From Anaerospora hongkongensis (GTDB taxonomy: Bacteria > Bacillota > Negativicutes > Sporomusales > DSM-15969), in the NCBI RefSeq assembly GCF_004339805.1, contig NZ_SLUI01000015.1:59568-123567 (forward strand): a DNA stretch of 64,000 nt. The letters run 5' to 3'. Position 1 is the first letter of the stretch; every line of letters starts with the position of its first letter. The notes beneath the pieces are model-generated. The model saw only the letters and a program-made list of their open reading frames with translations, was not told the origin of the DNA and searched no databases. Made by a program: the position numbers and the translations under genes. Positions 25,421 to 32,950 of the stretch are shown here, piece after piece.

Positions 25421-26854
25421 GTGTCCCCGGAGTTTAGGAAGCTCCGGGACGCGGGGAAAGCGGATGACCAACAAATAATTAGAGTGGAAGTGAACAATTT
25501 GATTAATCGGCTATTGATGTTTTTTGTTAATTTTATGCAAAAATACTTGCCCGATCCTTTTACAATTGCCTGGCTGATTACGCTGGTCGTCTGTGGGATG
25601 GCAATGTTCATTACCCATAAGTCCCCAATGGATATCATTACTTACTGGGGCAACGGTTTCTTTGGCATTCTAACTTTTGCCATGCAGATGACAATGGTTC
25701 TGGTTACCGGCTACGCGTTAGCTTCAGCGGATATGGTCAATAACTTCTTACGGCGTCTTGTCTTAATACCCAAAACGCCGAAGCAGACAATCTTATTTAT
25801 CGGGTTTGCTTCCATGGTCTTGTACTATTTTAACTGGGGTTTAGGCTTGATTGCAGGCGGCCTGTTAGCGAGGGAAGCAGCGAAAATCCATCCGAATGTT
25901 GATTTTCGCCTGCTTGTGACCGCTGCTTTTTCCGGAATCATTATTACTCATGGCGGACTTTCGGCATCAGTGCCGCTGGTTATCAATACAAAAGGGCATT
26001 TATTTGAAAAACAAATGGGGTTAGTTCCATTAAGTCAGACTATCTTTCACCCGCAGACTCTTTTTATCACGATTACATTAGCTATTGTGATCCCACTGGT
26101 ATGCTTGCTGCTCTTTCCTAAGAAAGGTGAAGAAGTATTGGCTGATCCGGCAATTTTGAGTGAGGGTAAAACAGATCATCAGGTTAATGATGCATCGTCA
26201 CATAAATTGTCAGTAAGTACAAGCGAAGTGAATCTTGCCGATAAGATGGATAACAGCAAAATTCTTAATTTTTCCCTCGGTTTAATGGGTCTGGTGTTTC
26301 TGGTGGCTTACTTTGCTAAAAACGGCTTTAACTTAAACGTTAATATCTTAATTTTTATGTTTATTGTTCTTGGAATTTTGGCGCATGGCTCCTTAATCAA
26401 CTATTCGAAGGCAATAAATAAAGGTGCTTCTACCGCCGGCGGTATAATCTTGCAATTTCCTTTTTACGCCGGGATTATGGGCATTATGCATGACAGCGGT
26501 TTAGTTGACATTATTTCTAAAGGGCTTTTAAGTATGTCCTCATACCATACATTTGAGTTATACTGCTATTTTTCGTCGTTGATTATTAGTATTTTCATTC
26601 CTTCCGCTGGCGGTCACTGGGTAGTTCAAGCACCTTTTATGCTGCCTGCAGCTGCAGAATTAGGAGTGGAGCCTTGGAAAGTGGCTATGGGGGTAGCCTG
26701 GGGAGAGAGCATTTGGAATGTCGTGTGCCCCTTCTGGGCGATTCCGCTGCTGGCGATTGCCAAAATTAGTATTCGGGATTTAATTGGCTTTTCCATGATT
26801 TTGTTTATTATTGGCAATGTCGTTGCAGTAACTGGCATTATGTTGTTCCAATAA
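25421..26854 (+). CDS. AtoE-family short-chain fatty acid transporter
   Basis: Membrane protein of up to 477 aa with about a dozen hydrophobic helices, matching the AtoE/short-chain fatty acid permease family: YLPDPFTIAWLITL near the N-terminus, a GLIAGGLLARE helix, and PSAGGHWVVQAPFMLPAA near the C-terminus. It presumably imports the acid substrate or exports a product such as acetoacetate or butyrate. The start is uncertain. GTG 25421 is the longest, but its first codons overlap a hairpin. Alternatives are GTG 25484, GTG 25490, TTG 25499 and ATG 25517, none with a strong ribosome site. The conserved part begins near 25510. Confidence 0.88.
   Translation: MSPEFRKLRDAGKADDQQIIRVEVNNLINRLLMFFVNFMQKYLPDPFTIAWLITLVVCGMAMFITHKSPMDIITYWGNGFFGILTFAMQMTMVLVTGYALASADMVNNFLRRLVLIPKTPKQTILFIGFASMVLYYFNWGLGLIAGGLLAREAAKIHPNVDFRLLVTAAFSGIIITHGGLSASVPLVINTKGHLFEKQMGLVPLSQTIFHPQTLFITITLAIVIPLVCLLLFPKKGEEVLADPAILSEGKTDHQVNDASSHKLSVSTSEVNLADKMDNSKILNFSLGLMGLVFLVAYFAKNGFNLNVNILIFMFIVLGILAHGSLINYSKAINKGASTAGGIILQFPFYAGIMGIMHDSGLVDIISKGLLSMSSYHTFELYCYFSSLIISIFIPSAGGHWVVQAPFMLPAAAELGVEPWKVAMGVAWGESIWNVVCPFWAIPLLAIAKISIRDLIGFSMILFIIGNVVAVTGIMLFQ
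25426..25448 (+). other. Intra-operon RNA hairpin at the transporter start
   Basis: CCCGGAG / CTCCGGG with a 9-base loop, no T-run. It lies between the dehydrogenase stop and the conserved part of the transporter and may limit or stabilise the downstream message. Confidence 0.5.
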
Positions 26855-26921
26855 ACAAGGAATGGTCGAAACTGCATCAAAAGTTTGCTTCTTACAGGAG
26901 TGAAATTTTTTAGGAGGGAAT

Positions 26922-27581
26922 ATGTCGAAACTAATTAGCCAGGAAACAGTAGCGCAATTGATTACCGATGAAATGACGGTGGCAATCGGAGGTTTTTTGG
27001 CGGTGGGAACGCCAGAAACAATTCTGCAAACCCTTGTTAGTAAAAAAACGCAAAAACTAACGGTTATCGGAAATGATACCGGATATCCTGACAAGGGAAT
27101 TGGCAGGCTGATCGTTAACGGGCAGGTAAAAAAAGTGATCGTATCTCATATCGGTACCAATCCCGAGACTGGCAAGCAAATGAATAACGGTGATTTAGAG
27201 GTTGAGCTTGTTCCCCAAGGAACCCTGGCCGAGCGGATACGCTGCGGCGGAGCTGGTTTGGGAGGAGTTCTGACTGCTACCGGATTAGGGACATTAGTCG
27301 CTGAGAAAAAAGCAGTTCTTACGGTACAGGGCCGTGATTATCTCCTGGAAGAGCCGCTCCGGGCGGATGTTGCCTTGCTTAAGGCTGCTAAGGCAGATAC
27401 AAGCGGAAACCTGATATGCCGCAGAGCTGCCCGTAATTTTAACCCGGTAATGGCTATGGCTGCTGATTTGGTTATTGCCGAAGTTGATGAAGTGGTGGAG
27501 ACGGGGCAAATTGATCCTGATGAAGTTTCCATAGCGGGTATATTTGTCGATTATATCTGCCTTTCGAAAAAGGAGGCTTAA
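26922..27581 (+). CDS. CoA-transferase subunit A (AtoD-like)
   Basis: 219-aa alpha subunit of a class I CoA-transferase (acetate/acetoacetate or butyrate-acetoacetate type). Contains the alpha pattern TVAIGGFLAVGTPETIL and the RCGGAGLGGVLTATGLGT loop. The beta subunit follows after 3 bases. In this operon it could activate the acetoacetate made by the BKACE enzyme or recycle the CoA of the released acyl-CoA. ATG 26922 with TTAGGAGGG upstream. Specificity cannot be read from sequence. Confidence 0.93.
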   Translation: MSKLISQETVAQLITDEMTVAIGGFLAVGTPETILQTLVSKKTQKLTVIGNDTGYPDKGIGRLIVNGQVKKVIVSHIGTNPETGKQMNNGDLEVELVPQGTLAERIRCGGAGLGGVLTATGLGTLVAEKKAVLTVQGRDYLLEEPLRADVALLKAAKADTSGNLICRRAARNFNPVMAMAADLVIAEVDEVVETGQIDPDEVSIAGIFVDYICLSKKEA

Positions 27582-27584
27582 GAT

Positions 27585-28235
27585 ATGGATGCAAAAGAGA
27601 TCATTGCAAGGCGCGTAGCAATGGAATTAAAGGATGGAGATTTAGTTAATTTGGGTATTGGAATCCCAACTCTTGTAACCGATTATATTCCCCAGGGGAT
27701 TACGGTAACTTTGCACTCAGAGAATGGGTTTGTCGGACTTGGACCGGATAATGGGCTGGCAGATCCTGACGTAGTAAATGCGGGGGGAAAACCTGCCTCG
27801 GTGGCACCGGGAGGAGCTATGTTTGACAGCCTGATGTCGTTTGCCATCGTTCGCGGCGGCCATTTGACAATGACTGTACTTGGAGCACTGGAGGTCGATC
27901 AGTATGGCAACCTGGCTAACTGGATGGTACCCGGCAAAATTGTACCAGGAATGGGAGGGGCTATGGATTTAGTCTCCGGCGCAAAACGGGTAATTGTCGC
28001 CATGGAGCATACTGCGAAAGATGGATCGGCTAAAATTTTGAAGCAATGCACCTTGCCGCTAACTGGTAAGGCAGTAGTTGATATGATTGTTACCAACCTG
28101 GCTGTTTTTCATTTTAGTGGTGGAAGGCTAATTTTAAGTGAATTGGCCCCTGGTGCAACGGTAGAACAAGTGATTTCGAATACTGAGGCTGATTTTGTCA
28201 TACCGCCTGATATTAAAATCATGCCAATTGTATAA
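27585..28235 (+). CDS. CoA-transferase subunit B (AtoA-like)
   Basis: 216-aa beta subunit carrying the catalytic glutamate in the SENG motif (LHSENGFVGLG, near residue 46) that forms the glutamyl-CoA thioester. LVNLGIGIPTLV precedes it, as in all class I beta subunits. ATG 27585 with AAAAAGGAGG just upstream inside the end of subunit A, so translation is coupled. Last gene of the sigma-54 operon; a strong terminator follows 11 bases after the stop. Confidence 0.94.
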   Translation: MDAKEIIARRVAMELKDGDLVNLGIGIPTLVTDYIPQGITVTLHSENGFVGLGPDNGLADPDVVNAGGKPASVAPGGAMFDSLMSFAIVRGGHLTMTVLGALEVDQYGNLANWMVPGKIVPGMGGAMDLVSGAKRVIVAMEHTAKDGSAKILKQCTLPLTGKAVVDMIVTNLAVFHFSGGRLILSELAPGATVEQVISNTEADFVIPPDIKIMPIV

Positions 28236-28246
28236 TTTAATATGAC

Positions 28247-28283
28247 AAAACCCGTACGTCACATATAACGTACGGGTTTTATT
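28247..28283. terminator. Bidirectional terminator between the CoA-transferase operon and the molybdate regulator
   Basis: Perfect 13-base inverted repeat AAAACCCGTACGT / ACGTACGGGTTTT with A-rich and T-rich flanks. The genes on either side converge. Confidence 0.92.
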
Positions 28284-28286
28284 AAT

Positions 28287-29213
28287 TCAGACCTCGTCGA
28301 CAATCTGGCCTGTCTGGGATAAATCATAGCCGCCGATCCCCTGGACTTCGTTTAAAAAAGCCTTGGACCGCAATGTGGCAATCAGTGCTTGGAACAGGGG
28401 TTTTCCGGCATCTGTCTTGCGGATCACAATATCGTAACGTTCCACTTGTAAAGGAATAAAATCAATGCCCTGGACCTGCTGGGCAGCTTTTTCAATGCCA
28501 ATGCCCACATCGGCATCGCCGCGGGCAACAGTGCTGGCGACTGCCAAATGGCTCATTTCAACATGTGAGTATCCCTGGATGTCGTCGATGCTCAGGGAAA
28601 GGCTCTTTAGCTGCTCGTCCAGCAAAACTCTCGCGCCTGAACCGCATTCGCGGTTTACGATGCGCACATCCGGTCTGGTTAAGTCTTTCCAGGATAAAAT
28701 CGCTTTAGGATTACCCTTGGCAACAAAGAAGCCGGCATTGCGGTGCACGAGATTAATCAGCAGTGCGCCGTGGCCAGGCAGAAGACGGCGAATGTAAGGG
28801 CTGTTGTATTTTCCCGTATCGCTGTCCCACAAGTGAGCAGTGGCTACATTGGCTAAGCCGCGATAAAGTGCAAGCAGGCCATCCATACTGCCCACATAAT
28901 TACGCAAAAACTTAATTTGCGGGAACTCTTTTTCCAAATGGCGTGTGAGAATGTCCAAAACGACGTCCTGGCCGCAAATGATGAGGGACTCCTGACCGGC
29001 GGCCGGAACAGACGGCAGCTTCGGCGCGGCAGAAGAAACAATCCCTTTGGATTTTTTTATATAACTATCAAGATCCGGAGCTTGTACACGAACTTTGCGT
29101 CCAATGCGGTAGGCTGCGAGATCACCACGCTTGATCATTTCATAAACCGTATATTTAGAGATCTTTAAGATATTGGCAATCTCTTCCGGTGTATAGGAAT
29201 TCGTATCACTCAT
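28287..29213 (-). CDS. HTH regulator with molybdate-type substrate-binding domain
   Basis: 308 aa. Residues 6-55 are an excisionase/MerR-like helix-turn-helix (YTPEEIANILKISKYTVYEMIKRG), and residues ~75-300 form a periplasmic-binding-protein-like domain acting in the cytosol. This pairing is the known family of DNA-binding molybdate or tungstate sensors (COG1910 type). It is divergent from modABC, so control of that operon is the natural inference. The ATG at 29213 follows AGGTGCC on the minus strand. It is not a classical ModE, which has a different helix-turn-helix and a TOBE-type sensor. Confidence 0.85.
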   Translation of the reverse strand: MSDTNSYTPEEIANILKISKYTVYEMIKRGDLAAYRIGRKVRVQAPDLDSYIKKSKGIVSSAAPKLPSVPAAGQESLIICGQDVVLDILTRHLEKEFPQIKFLRNYVGSMDGLLALYRGLANVATAHLWDSDTGKYNSPYIRRLLPGHGALLINLVHRNAGFFVAKGNPKAILSWKDLTRPDVRIVNRECGSGARVLLDEQLKSLSLSIDDIQGYSHVEMSHLAVASTVARGDADVGIGIEKAAQQVQGIDFIPLQVERYDIVIRKTDAGKPLFQALIATLRSKAFLNEVQGIGGYDLSQTGQIVDEV

Positions 29214-29271
29214 AGCGGCACCTCGATAAAAATCTTCTTGCCAATATCATACATCAAGTATTATAATTAAG

Positions 29272-29425
29272 CCAACATAGTTTTTGTTAGTTTATGTTTG
29301 CTTATGTGAAAATTTAACCAGCAAAGAAGCTGCTAGACTTAGCTATTTATAGCAAAAGTGTAGCTTTTTTTATAAATATTAGGCAAAAAGCAGCGAGTTA
29401 TACTTTTTTAGTTCAGTTATGTTTG
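29272..29425. promoter_or_regulatory. Divergent regulatory region of the molybdate regulator and modABC
   Basis: Three copies of TATGTTKG: inverted at 29272-29279 (CCAACATA), direct at 29293-29300 and 29418-29425. The first two form an inverted pair 13 bases apart near the regulator's probable promoter (TATAAT on the minus strand at about 29261-29266); the third is 37 bases before modA. They are candidate operators. A stem AAAGAAGCT (29323-29331) / AGCTTTTTT (29362-29370) with an internal small hairpin could attenuate the modA leader. No Moco riboswitch pattern was found. Confidence 0.45.
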
Positions 29426-29461
29426 GTATTCTTGTTTTGAAAGATAAAGGAGGAAAATCAA

Positions 29462-30268
29462 ATGAAAAGAACCCTTTCGTTGTTTCTGGGAGTTTTACTT
29501 ACACTGGCGTTGCTTGTAGCCGGATGCGGCGGCAGTACGCCACCAGCTCAAAATGCTCCTGCTTCTAAACAGGCCGTTGAGCTGAATATCTCTGCAGCAG
29601 TAAGTATGAAGGATGCCTTAGCGGAAATTCAGAAAAATTATCAGGGAAAGAATCCGAATGTCAAACTGATTTATAACCTGGGCGCTTCCGGTGCACTGCA
29701 AAAACAAATTGAACAGGGTGCTCCCGCAGATATTTTCATATCAGCTGCTCCCAAGCAAATGAATGATCTTGAAGAAAAAAATCTTGTTAAGAAAGCAACT
29801 CGCAAAAATCTGGTTGAAAATAAGCTGGTAGTTGTTGTGCCTAAGGATTCAAAACTTGAAATCACGAAATACGAAGATTTGACGAAAGCGGGGCTGCAAA
29901 AATTGGCGCTAGGGGAGACAGCAACAGTTCCAGCCGGTCAATATGCGCAGGAAGTGCTGAAAAAGCTGCAGCTTTGGGACAAGGTACAAGATAAGGTTGT
30001 CTTTGCCAAAGATGTCCGCACCGTACTGGCTTACGTGGAAACAGGCAATGTAGAGGCAGGTATTGTATATCAGACAGATGCTGCAGCGAGCGATAAGATT
30101 AAAATCGCCGCTACTGCTCCGGAAGGATCACATCAGCCGATTGTTTATCCCGCAGCAGTATTGTCCGGTTCCAAACAAGCACAAGAAGCCGAGTCTTTTT
30201 TAGCATACTTATTTAGCCCGGAAAGTAAAGCTGTTTTCGAAAAATATGGTTTTGTAATGAGTAAATAA
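29462..30268 (+). CDS. modA: Molybdate-binding lipoprotein
   Basis: 268-aa substrate-binding protein of a molybdate/tungstate ABC importer. A lipoprotein signal peptide ends in LVAGC (Cys22), followed by a Ser/Thr/Pro-rich tether. The mature part starts LNISAAVSMKDALAEI, with the oxyanion-binding serines typical of ModA, and has YNLGASGALQKQIEQGAPADIF. ATG with AAAGGAGG at ideal spacing. First gene of modABC. Confidence 0.94.
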   Translation: MKRTLSLFLGVLLTLALLVAGCGGSTPPAQNAPASKQAVELNISAAVSMKDALAEIQKNYQGKNPNVKLIYNLGASGALQKQIEQGAPADIFISAAPKQMNDLEEKNLVKKATRKNLVENKLVVVVPKDSKLEITKYEDLTKAGLQKLALGETATVPAGQYAQEVLKKLQLWDKVQDKVVFAKDVRTVLAYVETGNVEAGIVYQTDAAASDKIKIAATAPEGSHQPIVYPAAVLSGSKQAQEAESFLAYLFSPESKAVFEKYGFVMSK

Positions 30269-30297
30269 TAATGATGTAGATCGGGGGGAGCAGTACT

Positions 30298-30993
30298 GTG
30301 AATGCATGGATTGAATGGCAGCCAGTGGTGCTGTCACTGAAAGTTGCTGTTGCATCCATTGTATTTGTGTTTGTTTTTGGGCTGCTGGCAGCGTATATCA
30401 TGAAAACGCTGAATTTCCCGGGAAAAGCGGCTGTGGAGGCCCTGTTTATCCTGCCGATGGTATTGCCGCCGGTCGTGACCGGGTTCTTGCTGCTGCTGCT
30501 GATTGGGAAAAATGGTCCGGTAGGGAAGTTTATGGGAGAACATTTTGCCACGCAGCTTATTTTTACTCCTTACGCGGCCGTACTGGCAGGATCAGTTGTT
30601 GCTTTTCCCCTGATGTATCAAAGTGCGAAGGCTGCTTTTCAAAGTGTGGACGGCAAGCTGGAAGATGCTGCCCGAACGCTGGGGGCGAGCGAATGGCGGG
30701 TTTTTTGGACCGTTACGGTGCCGCTCTCCTGGCCAGGGTTAGTTGCCGGGCTGGTGTTGTCATTTTCCCGGGCGCTAGGTGAGTTTGGTGCTACTATTAT
30801 GGTGGCGGGTAACATTCCCGGTAAAACGCAAACCTTGCCGCTTGCTATTTATTTTGCGGCTGAATCCAATAATTTAACCCTTGCGGGGCTGTATGTGCTA
30901 ATCATTAGCGTGCTCACATTTTCAATGATTTTTTGGTTAAATATCTGGTCGAAGACGAAAGAGGGAAGTTCTGCCGGAAGGAGGCTGTTTTGA
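30298..30993 (+). CDS. modB: Molybdate ABC transporter permease
   Basis: 231-aa inner-membrane permease with five predicted helices and the ABC-contact EAA loop EDAARTLGASEWRVFWTVTVPL (key residues E..A..LGA, about 120-140). The helix SRALGEFGATIMVAGNIPG is a hallmark of ModB/CysT-type permeases. GTG start at 30298 after GGGGGGAG. Its stop overlaps the modC start (ATGA), so the two are translationally coupled. Confidence 0.94.
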   Translation: MNAWIEWQPVVLSLKVAVASIVFVFVFGLLAAYIMKTLNFPGKAAVEALFILPMVLPPVVTGFLLLLLIGKNGPVGKFMGEHFATQLIFTPYAAVLAGSVVAFPLMYQSAKAAFQSVDGKLEDAARTLGASEWRVFWTVTVPLSWPGLVAGLVLSFSRALGEFGATIMVAGNIPGKTQTLPLAIYFAAESNNLTLAGLYVLIISVLTFSMIFWLNIWSKTKEGSSAGRRLF

Positions 30994-31679
30994 TGCTGCA
31001 TATTGATATAACGAAACAGCTGTCAGACTTTGAACTGAAACTCAAGTTTTCGGTGGAAAACAGCATTCTGGTGCTTTTCGGTCCTTCCGGTTGTGGCAAG
31101 ACAACAACTCTTCGTTGTATTGCTGGACTGGAAAAACCTGATTCCGGTATAATTACTAACCGCAGTTTGCCGTTGTATGATTCGAAAACGAATGAATTTG
31201 TGCCTTCCAGTAGGCGCCGTGTGGGGTATATGTTTCAGGATTATGCACTGTTTCCACATATGAATGTACACCGGAATATTTGGTATGGTGTACGCAAAAG
31301 CGATGCAAAAACGCAGGAGCTGTATAAAAAACTGCTCAGGCTGCTCAAAATCGACCATTTGTCAGAACGCTTTACCGATAAACTGTCAGGCGGTGAAAAG
31401 CAACGGGTTGCTTTGGCGCGGGCCCTAATGGCCGAACCTGATATTTTACTTTTAGATGAGCCGCTTTCAGCTTTGGATACTAGTACCCGTCTGGAATTGC
31501 AGGCGGAGCTGAAAAGTATGCAGCAGCTGTGGAATATTCCTTTTGTATTGGTTACGCATGATCCTCAGGAAGCAAGGGCGTTGGGGCAGGAAGTGCTTTT
31601 CCTGGAACGAGGCAGGCAGGTGGCGGCCCCTGAAAACTGGGCATGCAGCTGTCCGGGGCGCTTGCAGACCGCTAATTAA
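30993..31679 (+). CDS. modC: Molybdate ABC transporter ATPase, short form without TOBE domain
   Basis: 228-aa ATPase energising molybdate import. Walker A GPSGCGKTT near residue 30, signature LSGGEKQRVALARA near 130, Walker B ILLLDEPLSALD, switch histidine in VTHDPQEA. Start taken as ATG 30993, overlapping the modB stop. Typical ModC proteins are about 350 aa with one or two C-terminal TOBE domains that bind molybdate; this one stops soon after the ATPase core, so feedback by substrate on the transporter should be absent. No frameshift downstream continues a TOBE domain. Confidence 0.92.
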   Translation: MLHIDITKQLSDFELKLKFSVENSILVLFGPSGCGKTTTLRCIAGLEKPDSGIITNRSLPLYDSKTNEFVPSSRRRVGYMFQDYALFPHMNVHRNIWYGVRKSDAKTQELYKKLLRLLKIDHLSERFTDKLSGGEKQRVALARALMAEPDILLLDEPLSALDTSTRLELQAELKSMQQLWNIPFVLVTHDPQEARALGQEVLFLERGRQVAAPENWACSCPGRLQTAN

Positions 31680-31697
31680 CCACTTAGATATAAGAAA

Positions 31698-31753
31698 CCA
31701 CCTTGCTAAGCAGGCCGGATAGAACGGCAGCTTTGGCGAGGTGGCTTTTTTTA
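31698..31753. terminator. Bidirectional terminator, modABC / Gfo-Idh gene
   Basis: Arms CCACCTTGC (31698-31706) and GCGAGGTGG (31736-31744), one G-T pair, then TTTTTTT. Confidence 0.75.
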
Positions 31754-32740
31754 TTACCGTTCAGAGGGATAGGTCAGACCCCAGCTGGCGCGGGCTTTAT
31801 CCATTAACGACAGAACATCGAGTGTATTCTGGTGAGTCATAATGGAGCTTTCCTGCAAGCCATTCAGCAGACACTGCTCGGACTCTTTTATTTGGTATTC
31901 AAAGCCGTTATAAAGGAAAGGAGCATTCACTGTATAAGTGGCTTCATTGTCAATTGCTACCTGATAGGCAGTTAAAGCTGTAAAATTTGGCAGAACAATG
32001 TGCCCTTTAGTACCGAAAATCACGGCCTGAGGTTCGATAATCGAGCCGATGGCCGTAATTAGATGAGCCGTTGTACCCTGGTCGTAAGCAAGCATAATGC
32101 TGTTAAAGGTGTCAGTACCATATTCGCCAAGCAGTGCGCTTGAATGAAGCTCTTTGGGAGTATAGCCCAGCAGCATGGCAGCCACGCCAATTGCATAGAC
32201 GCCAATATCCAGTAGAGTGCCGCCTGCCAGATGGGGGTCGAATTTTCGTATGTATCTTGCGCCGGTGGGAGCGAAGCCATATTGTGCCCGAAAATGCGTG
32301 ATATCACCAATCGTTTTTTCTGCCAATGTCTTAGCCAGCAATTGATAGGCAGGGAGAAATTTTGTCCAAAAGGCTTCCATAATAAAGAGCTTTTTTTCTT
32401 TGGCAAGTGCGAATAGTTCAGCAGCCTGGGCCGCATTGACGGTAAACGATTTTTCGCATAAGACATGCTTGCCGTTTTCCAGGCAAAGCTTTGCGTTTTC
32501 GTAATGCATAGAGTGGGGAGTAGCAATATAGATGACGTCGATCTCAGGGTCACAGGCCAAGTCATAATAGGAGCTATAAGCCTTTAAAATGTTGTATTCG
32601 CTGGCGAATTGTTTTGCGCCGCCCTCGCTTCGGGACGCAACTGCAGTCAGCTTTCCGCTGTCCGGCAAATGATTAAGAGTGTCTGCAAATTTTTTAGCTA
32701 TTGTACCTGTTGAAAGAATTCCCCAATTCACTGTTCTCAT
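31754..32740 (-). CDS. Gfo/Idh/MocA-family oxidoreductase
   Basis: 328-aa NAD(P)-dependent dehydrogenase of the sugar/inositol/trans-dihydrodiol type. The Rossmann start VNWGILSTGTIAKKFADTL, the signature CEKSFTVNAAQ (EK motif near residue 95) and a C-terminal alpha/beta domain are present. The start at 32740 (MRTVNWG) has GGGAGG 9 bases upstream; 44 further codons in frame have no support. It is divergent from a phosphotriesterase-family gene, which may share a substrate pathway, but neither substrate is known. Confidence 0.88.
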   Translation of the reverse strand: MRTVNWGILSTGTIAKKFADTLNHLPDSGKLTAVASRSEGGAKQFASEYNILKAYSSYYDLACDPEIDVIYIATPHSMHYENAKLCLENGKHVLCEKSFTVNAAQAAELFALAKEKKLFIMEAFWTKFLPAYQLLAKTLAEKTIGDITHFRAQYGFAPTGARYIRKFDPHLAGGTLLDIGVYAIGVAAMLLGYTPKELHSSALLGEYGTDTFNSIMLAYDQGTTAHLITAIGSIIEPQAVIFGTKGHIVLPNFTALTAYQVAIDNEATYTVNAPFLYNGFEYQIKESEQCLLNGLQESSIMTHQNTLDVLSLMDKARASWGLTYPSER

Positions 32741-32950
32741 ATTTTGAATCCTCCCATCCACATCGATAACATAAACGTAGTTAGTCAATATAGTATCATG
32801 TCCGGCATGTTTTGTATCCAGGCAAATTGTAAGATGATGGTGAGGCTGTTCTTCAAATTGCCGACTATGCATATGATAGAGCGAATGTACAGCGGATTAA
32901 TGAGCCGGTTATTGGTGAGCCGTAAGCTGGCATTTGAGAGGATGATAACT

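Noticed and set aside
23625..28235. Lysine fermentation operon
   Set aside because: Only the cleavage enzyme and CoA-transferase match; the lysine aminomutases, diaminohexanoate dehydrogenase and Kal are not present.
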